64,000 bases of DNA from Pasteurella canis. GTDB taxonomy: Bacteria; Pseudomonadota; Gammaproteobacteria; Enterobacterales; Pasteurellaceae. Positions within the stretch are counted from its first letter, which is position 1. Each line of letters starts with the position of its first letter. A model generated the notes under the pieces. That model did no database searches. It had not been told where the DNA came from and saw only the letters and a program-made list of their open reading frames with translations. Of the stretch, positions 9,495-19,177 are shown one piece after another. Location: positions 930,001 through 994,000 of the forward strand of contig NZ_UGTV01000015.1 of the NCBI RefSeq assembly GCF_900454865.1. Reading direction: 5' to 3'. The translations under genes and the position numbers were made by a program.

Positions 9495-10166
9495 ATGTCA
9501 AACTATGTCATTGAAACACAGCATTTATACAAACGATTTGATCAAGTGACCGCACTTGAAGATATCAATATCCAAATAAAAAAAGGTGAATTCGTTGCAA
9601 TTATGGGGGCTTCTGGCTCAGGTAAAACTACATTAATGAACATTCTCACAGGCTTAGATACAGCGTCTGAAGGGAAAGTTATCTTAGATGGTATTGATGC
9701 GGCACAACTTGATGAGGTTGGTCGGCAACGTTTTCGGGCTGAAAAAATTGGTTTAGTATTTCAACAATTTCATTTAATCCCATATCTCACTGCACTTGAA
9801 AATGTCATGCTAGCTCAACACTACCATAGCGTGATTGATGAAGAGACAGCCAAAGTAGTACTAAAACAAGTAGGGCTAGATCATCGTTTTGATCATCGAC
9901 CAAGTCAGCTATCAGGTGGGGAACAGCAACGAGTATGTATTGCCCGAGCATTAGTTAACCAACCACCTGTCATCTTCGCAGATGAGCCAACGGGAAATCT
10001 GGATGAAAAAAACGAACAACTCGTGCTAGATTTATTGATTGAATTGAATAAGCAAGGTAGAACTGTTGTCATGGTGACGCATAATCCAGAGCTAGGCAAG
10101 TTAACACATCGTACAATTTTCTTACAACATGGTAAATTTCTACGAGAAGAACATAATGAAAATTAA
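9495..10166 (+). CDS. ABC transporter ATP-binding protein, LolD/MacB type
   Basis: 223 residues. The Walker A motif is GASGSGKTT (near residue 38), the Q-loop is FQQFHL, the signature is LSGGEQQR, Walker B is [13 protein letters not shown] and the switch His is in VTHNPE. This is the MacB/LolD/FtsE branch, which powers FtsX-like permeases. The ATG has AAAAGGTAG upstream. An uptake signal lies at 9549-9557. The 3' end overlaps the start of the thioredoxin-like gene. Confidence 0.88.
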   Translation: MSNYVIETQHLYKRFDQVTALEDINIQIKKGEFVAIMGASGSGKTTLMNILTGLDTASEGKVILDGIDAAQLDEVGRQRFRAEKIGLVFQQFHLIPYLTALENVMLAQHYHSVIDEETAKVVLKQVGLDHRFDHRPSQLSGGEQQRVCIARALVNQPPVIFADEPTGNLDEKNEQLVLDLLIELNKQGRTVVMVTHNPELGKLTHRTIFLQHGKFLREEHNEN

Positions 10167-10656
10167 TGACCTTCTAACTGCATTACTCAAACTCATACTG
10201 CTAAGTGTGGTCTGTTTTTCTTTGATGTCATGTAAAGAGCAACAAGCTGTTGTTGGGCAATCCGCTCCAGATATTGCAGCATTTGATTTACAAGGGAATA
10301 AAGTGAGTCTCTCTGATTGGAAAGGAAAAACGATTATCCTTAATTTCTGGTCTGAAACTTGTGGAATTTGTATTAATGAATTGAAATCATTTGAACAATT
10401 TATGCAAAATTACCCTAACAATAATTTACATATTATTGCAATGAATATTGATGGTGAGAAAATAGATACTCAAGCTACTGTAACTAAAAGGAAAATTCAG
10501 CTTCCAGTAGTTAAAGATCAGCTTAAGATCAGTGCAGAACGCTATCAATTAATTGGTACCCCCACCTCTTTCGTTATTGACCCAGAAGGGAAAATCCTTT
10601 ATAAATTCGAGGGCTTAATTCCCCCTAAAGATTTACATTTACTCTTTAAAGGCTAA
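10156..10656 (+). CDS. TlpA/ResA-like thioredoxin-fold lipoprotein
   Basis: 166 residues from the ATG at 10156, preceded by GAGAAG; an upstream in-frame ATG (10129) adds nine residues that would spoil the signal peptide. The N-terminus is a lipoprotein signal ending at a lipobox (SLMSC). The AhpC/TSA-Redoxin fold follows, with the redox pair CGIC in [11 protein letters not shown] and the cis-Pro loop GTPTSFVID. It is a membrane-anchored periplasmic oxidoreductase. P19 clusters of Campylobacter also end in thioredoxin-like proteins. It overlaps the ATPase gene by 11 bases. Confidence 0.88.
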   Translation: MKINDLLTALLKLILLSVVCFSLMSCKEQQAVVGQSAPDIAAFDLQGNKVSLSDWKGKTIILNFWSETCGICINELKSFEQFMQNYPNNNLHIIAMNIDGEKIDTQATVTKRKIQLPVVKDQLKISAERYQLIGTPTSFVIDPEGKILYKFEGLIPPKDLHLLFKG

Positions 10657-10659
10657 ATA

Positions 10660-10962
10660 ATGAAAAAAATTTACTCTACTCTATTAATTATGAGCTGCGC
10701 AATTTCAACAGCACAAGCAGAAGTAAGCGCAGAACGTGGAAAGCAATTATTCAAACCTTGTGCATTTTGTCATGGTAATAATGCGGAAAAATCAGCATTA
10801 AATCAATCACGGCCACTAAAAGACTTAGCGGCAAACGAGATTATCAATGCGTTAAAAGCGCGTAAAGATGGGCAAGTTGTAGGTGCTGGCAATGCCGCTA
10901 AATCTCGCTTATCTGATGAAGATATGCAAAGTATCGCGAAATTTATCGAAACATTAAAATAG
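10660..10962 (+). CDS. Small class I c-type cytochrome
   Basis: 100 residues. The Sec signal peptide (MKKIYSTLLIMSCAISTAQA) precedes a single haem-binding site CAFCH, with a likely Met ligand in DEDMQS near the C-terminus. The fold and size are those of periplasmic cytochrome c553-like carriers. It starts 3 bases after the thioredoxin stop, so it is part of the iron operon, where it could carry electrons to or from the DUF2318 or P19 proteins (inference). Confidence 0.87.
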   Translation: MKKIYSTLLIMSCAISTAQAEVSAERGKQLFKPCAFCHGNNAEKSALNQSRPLKDLAANEIINALKARKDGQVVGAGNAAKSRLSDEDMQSIAKFIETLK

Positions 10963-10973
10963 AATTAACTTTG

Positions 10974-11000
10974 ATGGCGTAATAATAGTACGCCATTTTC
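10974..11000 (+). terminator. Terminator of the iron operon
   Basis: ATGGCGTA and TACGCCAT form an 8-bp stem (10974-10981/10989-10996) with a 7-base loop, followed by TTTTC. It lies 12 bases after the cytochrome stop. Confidence 0.7.
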
Positions 11001-11026
11001 TTACACTTTCAGCTAAACAAAATCGT

Positions 11027-11410
11027 ATGACCCGAATTAATCTTGTATCACCAACTGAACTTTGCGACCAGCACTTACTTGCAGAACATCGTGAATTAAC
11101 TCGTATACCGAATGCAGTGGCAAAAGGAAAATATGATTTAACTGGTCAACCCGATGATTATAAATTAGGTACTGGACATGTTCGTTTTTTCTTTAATAAA
11201 CTCACTTTTCTAAAAAAACGTTATGATTTATTACATCACGAATGTAAAGCACGTGGTTTTAATGTGCAATACATTTGGCCACAGAACTTACCTACTGATA
11301 AAAAATTGTGGTTAGATTATCAGCCAAGCGAACAGGCATTAAAAATAAACCAAGCACGTATTTTAGAAAGAATGCCTGCTAAAGCTCGATTTACACCTGC
11401 AAAATTATAG
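11027..11410 (+). CDS. T4 endonuclease V-type pyrimidine dimer DNA glycosylase
   Basis: 127 residues, close to the 138 of phage T4 DenV. The enzyme cuts the glycosyl bond at UV-induced pyrimidine dimers and nicks the abasic site. The N-terminus MTRINL is shared with T4, the catalytic Thr2 and Glu23 (AEHREL) occupy the same positions, and [18 protein letters not shown] matches the T4 GAGHV-FFYDKL region. No ribosome site stands out before the ATG. The gene converges on ycgL and the two overlap by 6 bases at their ends. A phage-type repair enzyme kept in a bacterial chromosome; related copies are known in some Pasteurellaceae. Confidence 0.9.
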   Translation: MTRINLVSPTELCDQHLLAEHRELTRIPNAVAKGKYDLTGQPDDYKLGTGHVRFFFNKLTFLKKRYDLLHHECKARGFNVQYIWPQNLPTDKKLWLDYQPSEQALKINQARILERMPAKARFTPAKL

Positions 11411-11656
11411 TTTAAATAACCAATCGTCTTCCTTTGGCATTTGCAAATAAAAACCTTGCTGTTGAATCTGTTCTAATACTTGTTTTTTATCTGCATTAAC
11501 CAAAAGTTTATTGCCTGCGAGATTAAACATCATCACAAAAATAGGCACACCAAACGCCTCTCTTAATCCTTCTGGTACAGGATCAAATTGATCTCGCTTA
11601 GCAACATATAAATATGTCCCAACTCTTCGTTGACTTTTATAAATTGCACATAACAT
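11405..11656 (-). CDS. ycgL: YcgL domain protein
   Basis: 83 residues, matching the conserved YcgL family (DUF709) of gammaproteobacteria: [18 protein letters not shown] at the start, [12 protein letters not shown] in the middle and [14 protein letters not shown] at the end. The function is unknown. As in E. coli, it sits divergently next to minC, so this synteny is old. Confidence 0.9.
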   Translation of the reverse strand: MLCAIYKSQRRVGTYLYVAKRDQFDPVPEGLREAFGVPIFVMMFNLAGNKLLVNADKKQVLEQIQQQGFYLQMPKEDDWLFKL

Positions 11657-11748
11657 TGATTTACTTCCAATTTTGGCAAAAAAGATTTGCTGATCCTAAC
11701 ACAATTCTTTATGATTAAAACAGACAATTTGTTTATTTGGACTCAATT

Positions 11749-12420
11749 ATGGCACAGGATATTGTAGAATTTCGCACAGGACAATTTTCATCAATTTTTA
11801 TTACATTAAATAGCTCAAGTCTTACCGTCATCAAACGTTCATTAGCCCAAAAAGTCAAATCATCGCCATCTATTTTCCAAAATATTGCCGTTATCCTTCA
11901 ATTTACATCCGCTCTTGAAAAAGTGAATTTAGAGATTCTAAAATCGCTTTTCGCAGAATTTAATATCCAAATTATTGGCGTATCTGATTGGAAAAACCAC
12001 CTACAAAAAGAACTCATTATAGCAGCTGGTCTTCCTTTATTAGGAAAAAGTGGAGAATTTTCTGATATCTTACCTGAACCACGTTATTTACCCGTCAAAA
12101 TCATCGATCAACATGTTGAAAATAAACAAGTTATTTATGCTAAAAATAGTGATTTAATTATTCATGGTAATGTTGAGCAAGGTGCTGAGGTCGCTGCTGA
12201 TGGAAACATCCATATTTATGGAAAACTGTTAGGAAGAGCAATGGCTGGTGTAAATACTAATTCAGGCTCTGTCTATACTCAATACTTAAACGCTGAATTT
12301 ATTGCCGTCAGCAGCCGCTTCCTATATCAAGAAAAGATACCTGCAGAATATCTATATAAAGCAGTACGTATTTTTGCTGAAAAAGATAAATTAAACTTTC
12401 AATATTTACTCAGCCAATAA
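11749..12420 (+). CDS. minC: Septum site-determining protein MinC
   Basis: 223 residues from the ATG at 11749; a TTG four codons earlier is the only alternative and neither has a strong ribosome site. MinC inhibits FtsZ ring assembly away from midcell. The N-terminal FtsZ-interacting domain spans roughly 1-110 and the C-terminal beta-helix roughly 115-223, with DLIIHGNVEQGAEVAADGNI and GRAMAGVNT as in E. coli. The loop that reads RSGQ in E. coli MinC, needed for contact with MinD, reads ENKQ here. No minD or minE follows: a terminator and an unrelated gene come next. Confidence 0.88.
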   Translation: MAQDIVEFRTGQFSSIFITLNSSSLTVIKRSLAQKVKSSPSIFQNIAVILQFTSALEKVNLEILKSLFAEFNIQIIGVSDWKNHLQKELIIAAGLPLLGKSGEFSDILPEPRYLPVKIIDQHVENKQVIYAKNSDLIIHGNVEQGAEVAADGNIHIYGKLLGRAMAGVNTNSGSVYTQYLNAEFIAVSSRFLYQEKIPAEYLYKAVRIFAEKDKLNFQYLLSQ

Positions 12421-12430
12421 AATAAATCAA

Positions 12431-12457
12431 AAAACCACCTTTTTCAAGGTGGTTTTT
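12431..12457. terminator. Bidirectional terminator between minC and the repeat lipoprotein
   Basis: AAAACCACCTT pairs with AAGGTGGTTTTT, with T- and A-rich flanks on both sides, between convergent genes. Confidence 0.85.
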
Positions 12458-12468
12458 ATCACTTAGAA

Positions 12469-13092
12469 TTATTGTTTCGGTAAAACAACTTCTTCTGCTT
12501 TTTCTTTTACCTCTTCTTTCATTTCAGCTGCTTTTTCCGCTGTAGCATCTTTTGCTTCCGCCATCGCTGCTTTCGCTTCTTCCATTTTAACCGCAGCAGC
12601 TTCTTTCATTTCTGTGGCTTTTTCTGCTGCAGTCTCTTTTGCCTCTGTCATCGCTGCCTTCGCTTCTTCCATTTTAACAGCAGCAGCCTCTTTCATTTCT
12701 GTGGCTTTTTCTGCTGCAGTCTCTTTTGCTTCTGTCATTGCTGCTTTCGCTTCTTCCATTTTAACAGCAGCAGCCTCTTTCATTTCTGTGGCTTTTTCTG
12801 CTGCAGTCTCTTTTGCTTCTGTCATTGCTGCTTTCGCTTCTTCCATTTTAACAGCAGCAGCTTCTTTCATTTCTGTGGCTTTTTCTGCAGCGGAATCTTT
12901 AACTTCTTTTGCGGCTTCAACTACTGAGTTTTTCACTTCACCCGCTGCACTGACTACGGTCTCTTTTGTTTCAACAACGCTAGCTTTTGCCTTCTCTACT
13001 TCTTGACTCGCTTTGCTATCTTTATCAAAACAACCTGTTACAGTTAAACTCGCACCTAATACTAATGCAGCTAATACTGATTTTTTCATCAT
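12469..13092 (-). CDS. Alanine/lysine/glutamate-rich repeat lipoprotein
   Basis: 207 residues. A lipoprotein signal (MMKKSVLAALVLGASLTVTGC) is followed by a linker and then tandem 29-residue units of the type EKATEMKEAAAVKMEEAKAA, rich in Ala, Lys, Glu and Met. The pattern predicts long amphipathic helices, like apolipoprotein or LEA-type repeats. It ends EEVVLPKQ. Five units can be aligned; the three internal ones are nearly identical and the last is diverged. The function is not recognised; an envelope-anchored helical rod or spacer, or a stress-protective protein, are options. The number of repeats is likely to vary between strains. Confidence 0.8.
   Translation of the reverse strand: MMKKSVLAALVLGASLTVTGCFDKDSKASQEVEKAKASVVETKETVVSAAGEVKNSVVEAAKEVKDSAAEKATEMKEAAAVKMEEAKAAMTEAKETAAEKATEMKEAAAVKMEEAKAAMTEAKETAAEKATEMKEAAAVKMEEAKAAMTEAKETAAEKATEMKEAAAVKMEEAKAAMAEAKDATAEKAAEMKEEVKEKAEEVVLPKQ
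12517..12951. repeat. 87-bp tandem repeat, five copies
   Basis: The same motif (TTTCATTTC...) recurs at 12517, 12604, 12691, 12778 and 12865, an exact period of 87 bases (29 codons), all within the lipoprotein gene. The copy at 12517 is the most diverged. Confidence 0.92.
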
Positions 13093-13389
13093 TTCTCCTA
13101 AACTTTACTAAAGTTTTCAAATAAAAAACTCACAAAGAATATCACTTTGCTGGATATAGTGTGTATTAAATTACATAAAAAAGAAATCATTATTTACATT
13201 TTTTACGAAACAAAAAATAATTTTTACAACAGTAAAATATTTGAATGAACAAATAACAAATTGAATTTAATGAAAAAATAGATAAATCTATTTATTTTAT
13301 GTGAAGTAATGTAAATAATTGAACTTTCAAAATTGTTTAAATTTAATACAAAAATATTGAATACCATTACATTATCTTATGATAATGAA
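13093..13389. other. AT-rich intergenic stretch
   Basis: 297 bases, very AT-rich. It should hold the lipoprotein promoter on the minus strand. A short palindrome (CATTATC-TTAT-GATAATG, 13370-13387) follows the sixA stop without a T-tract. I see no gene or RNA in it. Confidence 0.5.
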
Positions 13390-13848
13390 TTATTCTGGAT
13401 ATTTTGTCTTTACTACAGTCCCCATCTCACCATCCCATTCAATTTGTGCAATAGTTGAAGGATAAAAGCTCACTGAATTACGCCCACATAATGCGGCAAC
13501 AATTTCCCCCACTAAAGGTAAATGTGAAACGAGCAGAACAGATTCAATGCCTTGTTCAGCTAAAACACTAAGATAGCTCACGACAGTATGTGCATTGCCA
13601 TAAGGTGTAATTGCATCCCAAGTTTCAACTTTGCTTAATAGCTGATCATTATGGATTTGATTGATCTGTTCAAAAGTTTGTTGTGCCCTAATATAGGGGC
13701 TCACAATTACATGTCCTAAAAGTGCGGTCGATTTTAGCCAAGTGCCTTGTGCAATAGCTTGCTGTATTCCACGACTATTCAAACAACGATCTTTATCGGA
13801 TCTTGACATCAATTCTGCTTCACCGTGACGCATCACAAAAATATCCAT
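13390..13848 (-). CDS. sixA: Phosphohistidine phosphatase SixA
   Basis: 152 residues. A cytoplasmic histidine-phosphatase-fold enzyme that removes phosphate from histidine phosphocarriers (in E. coli, NPr of the nitrogen PTS and ArcB). The RHG motif is at residues 7-10 (MDIFVMRHGEAE), an internal Arg is in SPYIRAQQT, and the second catalytic His is in LLVSHLPLVGE. An uptake signal lies inside the gene at 13720-13728. It follows glmM on the same strand after a probable terminator. Confidence 0.9.
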   Translation of the reverse strand: MDIFVMRHGEAELMSRSDKDRCLNSRGIQQAIAQGTWLKSTALLGHVIVSPYIRAQQTFEQINQIHNDQLLSKVETWDAITPYGNAHTVVSYLSVLAEQGIESVLLVSHLPLVGEIVAALCGRNSVSFYPSTIAQIEWDGEMGTVVKTKYPE

Positions 13849-13875
13849 AGAAAATTCTCAATAAGACAAAAACAA

Positions 13876-13897
13876 ACTGAGCACAATAAGGCTCAGT
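13876..13897 (-). terminator. Terminator downstream of glmM
   Basis: ACTGAGC and GCTCAGT form a 7-bp stem with an 8-base loop; on the minus strand it is followed by TTTGTTTTTG. It lies 19 bases after the glmM stop. Confidence 0.65.
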
Positions 13898-13915
13898 TGA
13901 TAAACCATGAAATGA

Positions 13916-15250
13916 TCAATTTGTGCGAACAGCATCCGCAATTTCTTCTGCACATTGTTGAGCAAGCTCTCCATCTTCACACTCGACCATTACTCGAATT
14001 AATGGCTCAGTACCTGATTTACGTAATAAAATACGCCCTTTCCCAACAAGTCTTTTTTCAACATCGGCAGCAATAGCCTTTACTGCCTCTGTTTCAAGTG
14101 GATTAGAACCGCCAACAAAGCGCACATTAATTAATACCTGTGGAAACAATGGCACAGCACTTGCTAATTCATTTAAAGATAATTTATGCTGAACCATCGC
14201 GGTTAATACTGCTAATGAAGCAATAATACCGTCCCCTGTCGTATTTTTATCTGCAATGATAATATGGCCTGAATTTTCACCACCATATAACCAACCTTTC
14301 TCTTGCATTTTTTCTAACACATAGCGATCACCTACATTAGCACGCACAAATGGTATAGCAAGTTGCTTGAGTGCTAATTCAAGGCTCATATTGCTCATTA
14401 ATGTGCCAACTACACCACCTTTTAGGTTACCAGCACGTAATGCTTCACGTGCAATAATAAATAAAATTTGATCACCATCTACTTTATTACCTAGATGATC
14501 AACCATAATTAAGCGATCCCCATCACCATCATAAGCTAAGCCAACATCCGCTTTTACTTCTAGTACTTTATCTTGTAATGCTTTAATATCTGTTGCACCA
14601 CATTTTTCATTAATATTCATGCCATTGGGTTTAGTTCCGATCTCAATGACTTCTGCCCCTAATTCACGCATAACATTAGGTGCAATGTGGTAAGTCGCGC
14701 CATTTGCACAATCGACAACAATTTTATAATTTTCAAGGCTCAAATGTGCAGGAAAGGTTCCTTTGCAAAACTCAATATAACGACCAGCAGCATCAGTAAT
14801 ACGGCTCGCACGACCAAGATCAGCTGATTCAACGCAATCCATCGATTGGTCAAGCATTGCTTCAATCGCCTCTTCAACATCATCAGGTAATTTAGTTCCC
14901 TGTGCTGAGAAAAACTTAATTCCATTATCATAATAAGGATTATGTGATGCAGAAATAACTATCCCTGCTTCTGCACGAAAAGTACGTGTCAAATAAGCAA
15001 TCGCTGGAGTTGGCATTGGTCCCGTAAATGCCGCAGATAGTCCAGCAGCAGCTAGACCAGCCTCTAATGCTGATTCGAGCATATAGCCAGAAATGCGAGT
15101 ATCTTTACCAATTAATACAGTACGTGAACCTTGTGTTGCCAATACTTTACCCGCAGCCCAGCCTAATTTAAGTGCAAAATCAGGAGTAATTGGTGCGCTA
15201 CCTACTTTTCCACGCACTCCATCTGTGCCAAAATATTTACGTTCTGCCAT
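13916..15250 (-). CDS. glmM: Phosphoglucosamine mutase
   Basis: 444 residues from the ATG at 15250 ([14 protein letters not shown]), with AGGGAC upstream; earlier in-frame starts overlap folP and lack homology. It interconverts glucosamine-6-phosphate and glucosamine-1-phosphate for peptidoglycan and LPS precursor synthesis. The phosphoserine loop is [12 protein letters not shown] (Ser near 102), the metal loop is DGDGDR, the sugar loop is GGENSGH and the phosphate loop is [12 protein letters not shown]. It follows folP by 17 bases, the same order as in E. coli. Confidence 0.96.
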   Translation of the reverse strand: MAERKYFGTDGVRGKVGSAPITPDFALKLGWAAGKVLATQGSRTVLIGKDTRISGYMLESALEAGLAAAGLSAAFTGPMPTPAIAYLTRTFRAEAGIVISASHNPYYDNGIKFFSAQGTKLPDDVEEAIEAMLDQSMDCVESADLGRASRITDAAGRYIEFCKGTFPAHLSLENYKIVVDCANGATYHIAPNVMRELGAEVIEIGTKPNGMNINEKCGATDIKALQDKVLEVKADVGLAYDGDGDRLIMVDHLGNKVDGDQILFIIAREALRAGNLKGGVVGTLMSNMSLELALKQLAIPFVRANVGDRYVLEKMQEKGWLYGGENSGHIIIADKNTTGDGIIASLAVLTAMVQHKLSLNELASAVPLFPQVLINVRFVGGSNPLETEAVKAIAADVEKRLVGKGRILLRKSGTEPLIRVMVECEDGELAQQCAEEIADAVRTN

Positions 15251-15267
15251 TTTAATTGTCCCTTTAA

Positions 15268-16098
15268 TTAAATATATTGTTGTGTCTCTTGCCAAATTTT
15301 TAGTGCATCTGCTGTTTCGTCCACATCATGTACCCGCAAAATCTTTGCACCATTCATCGCAGCAATCAGAGCCCCTGCTACACTACCGATCATTCGTTGA
15401 TCTACTGTTTTATTTAACACAGCACCAATCATCGACTTTCTTGACAACCCAGCCAATACAGGTCGCCCTGCTGTACAAAAGTGCGGTAAGTTTTGGAGTA
15501 ATTTATAGTTATGCTCAACAGTTTTACCAAAACCAAATCCCATATCCCAAATGATATTTTCTTTACGAACACCAGCTTGGATACATTCTGCTGTACGTTG
15601 TTGTAAAAAAGAAAATACCTCTGTCACAACATCATCATATTGTGGAGCATTTTGCATTGTACGAGGCTCTCCTTGCATATGCATAAGACATACTGGTAAA
15701 TCAAGCTGTACTGCTGTTTTTAACGCATTTTCTTCACGTAAGGCTCGAATATCATTAATTAAATCCATACCAACTTGTGCTGCGGCTTTCATGACTTCAG
15801 ATTTTGAGGTATCTACTGAAATCCAACAATCAAAATTGTAACTGACTGCTTCAACAACAGGTATAACACGTGCTAACTCTTGCTCAAGACTTACTTCATC
15901 AGCCATCGGTCGTGTTGATTCGCCACCAATATCAATAATCGTCGCACCCGCTTTAAGCATTTTCTCTACATGAAAAAGCGCTTTATCCAAAGAAAAGAAT
16001 TGTCCACTATCAGAAAAAGAATCAGGTGTAAAATTAAGAATACCCATAATTTGAGGAGTTGATAAATCTAGGACTTTATTATTCGCGTATAGTTTCAT
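15268..16098 (-). CDS. folP: Dihydropteroate synthase
   Basis: 276 residues. It joins p-aminobenzoate to hydroxymethyldihydropterin pyrophosphate in folate synthesis and is the target of sulfonamides. Signature motifs are [15 protein letters not shown] near residue 18 and [15 protein letters not shown] near residue 55; [15 protein letters not shown] and GLSRKSMIG also fit. An uptake signal lies at 15479-15487. It is probably cotranscribed with glmM. Confidence 0.96.
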   Translation of the reverse strand: MKLYANNKVLDLSTPQIMGILNFTPDSFSDSGQFFSLDKALFHVEKMLKAGATIIDIGGESTRPMADEVSLEQELARVIPVVEAVSYNFDCWISVDTSKSEVMKAAAQVGMDLINDIRALREENALKTAVQLDLPVCLMHMQGEPRTMQNAPQYDDVVTEVFSFLQQRTAECIQAGVRKENIIWDMGFGFGKTVEHNYKLLQNLPHFCTAGRPVLAGLSRKSMIGAVLNKTVDQRMIGSVAGALIAAMNGAKILRVHDVDETADALKIWQETQQYI

Positions 16099-16192
16099 TG
16101 ATTATTGCCATGAGAAAAATTGTTGCTAATTATAGCGAAATATGGACGGGGAAAAAATAACTTCTTACAAAACGAGTAATAAAGCTAACAAA

Positions 16193-16224
16193 AAAACCTC
16201 TTTAACTTGCATTAAAGAGGTTTT
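16193..16224 (-). terminator. Terminator downstream of ftsH
   Basis: A 13-bp stem (AAAACCTCTTTAA / TTAAAGAGGTTTT) with loop CTTGCA; the minus strand continues into T7. Confidence 0.85.
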
Positions 16225-16246
16225 ATCTATGAGGATTTAATTTATT

Positions 16247-18148
16247 CTAAGATTCTTTAGTTTCTGTCTCTTCAGCTTTTTCAACTGTACTGTCTTGTTC
16301 AGTATTGCTAGTTGATTTTGCTTGTGAACGTTCAGTTTCTTCCCAGCCTGATGGTGGCGTAACAGGTTGACGCTGCATGAGCTGTTCAATTTGTTCTTCT
16401 TCAATAGTTTCATATTTTACCAATGCGTCTTTCATCGCATGTAAAATATCCATATTATCAACTAAGATCTGTCTTGCACGCTCATAATTACGTGTCACAA
16501 TGGCTCTCACCTCTTCATCAATCAGATGCGCTGTTTCATCAGACATATGTTTTGCTTTCGCCATTGAACGCCCTAAAAACACTTCACCATCATCTTCTGA
16601 ATACAGAATAGGACCAAGTTTGTCAGAAAAGCCCCATTGTGTCACCATATTACGAGCAATATTAGTTGCTACTTTAATATCATTTGAAGCACCCGTTGAA
16701 ATATTTTCTTCACCATAAATAAGATCTTCAGCTAAACGCCCAGCATACAGTGTAGATAACTTACTTTCCAATTGTTTTTGACTGATACTGACTTGATCGC
16801 CTTCTGGCAAAAAGAAAGTCACACCTAATGCACGGCCACGTGGAATGATCGTTACTTTATGTACAGGATCATGTTCAGGTACTAAATATCCAACAATAGC
16901 ATGACCCGCTTCATGGTAGGCAGTAGATTCTTTTTGTTTCTCTGTCATAATCATAGTACGGCGTTCAGGTCCCATATTAATTTTGTCTTTCGCTTTTTCA
17001 AACTCAAGCATTGTGACTAAACGCTTATTCGTGCGTGCCGCAAATAAGGCAGCCTCATTAACTAAATTGGCTAAATCTGCTCCTGAATAACCAGGTGTAC
17101 CTCTCGCTAATGTCATTGCGTCCACATCAGGTGCAATTGGCACTTTACGCATATGTACTTTTAAGATCTGCTCGCGACCGCGTACATCTGGCAAGCCGAC
17201 AACAACTTGGCGGTCAAAACGACCTGGGCGAGTCAGTGCTGGGTCTAGTACATCTGGACGGTTAGTTGCTGCAATCACAATTACTCCTTCATTGCCTTCA
17301 AAACCATCCATTTCGACGAGCATCTGGTTTAAAGTTTGCTCACGTTCATCATGACCTCCCCCTAAACCTGCACCACGCTGACGACCAACAGCATCAATTT
17401 CATCAATAAAGATCAAACAAGGTGCATTCTTCTTCGCTTGTTCAAACATATCACGCACACGAGAAGCACCGACACCAACAAACATCTCAACAAAATCTGA
17501 ACCTGAAATGGTAAAAAATGGGACTTTTGCTTCCCCTGCAATTGCTTTTGCTAATAATGTTTTACCTGTTCCTGGTGGACCAACCATTAAGATACCTTTA
17601 GGAATCTTACCGCCTAATTTTTGAAATTTGGCAGGATCTCGTAAAAAATCAACAATTTCACCTACTTCTTCTTTCGCTTCATCACAGCCAGCAACATCGG
17701 CAAAGGTCGTTTTGATTTGCTCTTGCGTCATCATACGCGCACGGCTTTTACCAAAACTCATCGCTTTGTTACCACCACCTTGCATTTGGCGCATAAAGAA
17801 CAACCAAACCCCAATTAACAATAACATTGGGAACCAAGAAATTAAGATTTGTGAGAAGAATCCACGTTTTTCAGGTGGAGTACCTTCAATTTTGACTTTT
17901 TTATTTAATAAATCATTTAATAACTTGTCATCATTTAATGGCATCACAGTGGTATACTTTGAACCATCCGCTTTGGTCACATAAATTTCGTTGTAATCAA
18001 AACGAGCTTGACGAACCTGATCATTACCTAAATCAGTAATGAAAGTTGTATAGTCAGTGGAATTTCCTGACGAAGTCGAATTAAAGCCTTGGTATGCCGT
18101 CATCATCACGACAGCAACTACAATCCAAAGGACTAAATTTTTTACCAT
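16247..18148 (-). CDS. ftsH: ATP-dependent zinc metalloprotease FtsH
   Basis: 633 residues from the ATG at 18148 (MVKNLVLW), which aligns with the family start; a TTG at 18157 has better spacing to AGAGG and is an alternative. A hexameric inner-membrane protease that degrades misassembled membrane proteins and regulators such as LpxC and sigma-32. Two membrane helices (about 4-22 and 98-118) flank a periplasmic domain. The AAA module has Walker A GPPGTGKT, Walker [10 protein letters not shown] and the arginine region TRPGRFDRQ; the zinc site is HEAGH in [12 protein letters not shown]. It lies downstream of rlmE, as in E. coli. Confidence 0.97.
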   Translation of the reverse strand: MVKNLVLWIVVAVVMMTAYQGFNSTSSGNSTDYTTFITDLGNDQVRQARFDYNEIYVTKADGSKYTTVMPLNDDKLLNDLLNKKVKIEGTPPEKRGFFSQILISWFPMLLLIGVWLFFMRQMQGGGNKAMSFGKSRARMMTQEQIKTTFADVAGCDEAKEEVGEIVDFLRDPAKFQKLGGKIPKGILMVGPPGTGKTLLAKAIAGEAKVPFFTISGSDFVEMFVGVGASRVRDMFEQAKKNAPCLIFIDEIDAVGRQRGAGLGGGHDEREQTLNQMLVEMDGFEGNEGVIVIAATNRPDVLDPALTRPGRFDRQVVVGLPDVRGREQILKVHMRKVPIAPDVDAMTLARGTPGYSGADLANLVNEAALFAARTNKRLVTMLEFEKAKDKINMGPERRTMIMTEKQKESTAYHEAGHAIVGYLVPEHDPVHKVTIIPRGRALGVTFFLPEGDQVSISQKQLESKLSTLYAGRLAEDLIYGEENISTGASNDIKVATNIARNMVTQWGFSDKLGPILYSEDDGEVFLGRSMAKAKHMSDETAHLIDEEVRAIVTRNYERARQILVDNMDILHAMKDALVKYETIEEEQIEQLMQRQPVTPPSGWEETERSQAKSTSNTEQDSTVEKAEETETKES

Positions 18149-18280
18149 ATCGTTCAAGGTTTAACCTCTTTTTGTCTAACGTTAATAATTTGTTGCAAGA
18201 TTACTATATTTGTTATGAAATTGGAAATTATCTTATCAATAGCTAATATTTAGCGAAATGACTTTCAAAATTGAATTTTT

Positions 18281-18910
18281 CTAATATTTATAACCTGTTG
18301 CAACAATATACACCTCACGAGAACGTCCTCGAGAAGCCTCAGGTTTCCGTACTTTTACAACACTAAAGAGAGAGCGGATCTCTTTTAAGTATTCATCAAA
18401 ACCTTCACCCTGAAAAACTTTGACGACAAAACTACCTTTTGTCGCTAATACTTGCTTACACATATCTAATGCAAGTTCTACTAAATACATAGCACGTGGA
18501 ATATCAACTGACGGCATACCACTAAAATTTGGCGCCATGTCAGACATCACTACGTTTACTTTTCCTTCACCAACACGGTTTAACAAGGCTGATAACACAT
18601 TTTCATCACGAAAATCACCTTGTAAAAAATCAACACCAGCAATGGGATCCATTTCTAGTATATCACAGGCAATAACACGTCCTTTATCACCAATTTGACT
18701 CACAACATATTGTGACCAACCGCCTGGCGCAGCACCAAGATCAACCACTGTCATGTCAGGCTTAAATAGACGATCTGTTTGTTGAATTTCATCTAATTTA
18801 AAATAGGCACGTGAACGCAATTTTTGCTTATGTGCTTTTTGTACAAAAGGATCTTTAAAATGTTCATTTAACCAGCGAGAAGAGCTTGCTGAACGTTTTT
18901 TCTTTCCCAT
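18281..18910 (-). CDS. rlmE: 23S rRNA 2'-O-ribose U2552 methyltransferase RlmE
   Basis: 209 residues, the usual length. It methylates U2552 of 23S rRNA late in 50S assembly. The SAM loop is [14 protein letters not shown] (near residue 56); the catalytic K-D-K-E residues fall in [30 protein letters not shown] and [14 protein letters not shown]. It is followed by ftsH after 132 bases. Confidence 0.96.
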   Translation of the reverse strand: MGKKKRSASSSRWLNEHFKDPFVQKAHKQKLRSRAYFKLDEIQQTDRLFKPDMTVVDLGAAPGGWSQYVVSQIGDKGRVIACDILEMDPIAGVDFLQGDFRDENVLSALLNRVGEGKVNVVMSDMAPNFSGMPSVDIPRAMYLVELALDMCKQVLATKGSFVVKVFQGEGFDEYLKEIRSLFSVVKVRKPEASRGRSREVYIVATGYKY

Positions 18911-19092
18911 AAATGACTTCTATTACCTAAATGTTTTTTGAATATGGGGCATTATACACAAGTTTCAAGGCTAATTTAGTAGAAAAAATAGATTACAGAA
19001 TAAATTAAATTGCAAATTTCGCTTTTCTAGTTATTCGCAAATACAATTGATTTATAACAGCCCACACTTCTCTTGCTTACTTTGCCTTTAAA

Positions 19093-19126
19093 CTGTCATA
19101 AAACTGTCATATTTCCTCTCTAAAAT
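19093..19126 (+). promoter_or_regulatory. Pho box and -10 element of the pst operon
   Basis: CTGTCATA-AAA-CTGTCAT (19093-19110) is a near-perfect 18-base PhoB box of two direct 7-base repeats. A TAAAAT -10 begins at 19121, 10 bases after the box, which is the spacing seen in PhoB-activated promoters where the box replaces the -35. Confidence 0.92.
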
Positions 19127-19177
19127 ATCTCACGCTACTACAAAGTAGTGATTATAAACTTAAAAGGAGTAATATTT

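Noticed and set aside
12614-13006. 130-codon open frame on the plus strand opposite the repeat lipoprotein
   Set aside because: It is the antisense shadow of the 87-bp repeats, with no ribosome site and a low-complexity product.
12469-13092. CRISPR array suggested by regular repeats
   Set aside because: The repeats are contiguous 87-base coding units without unique spacers.
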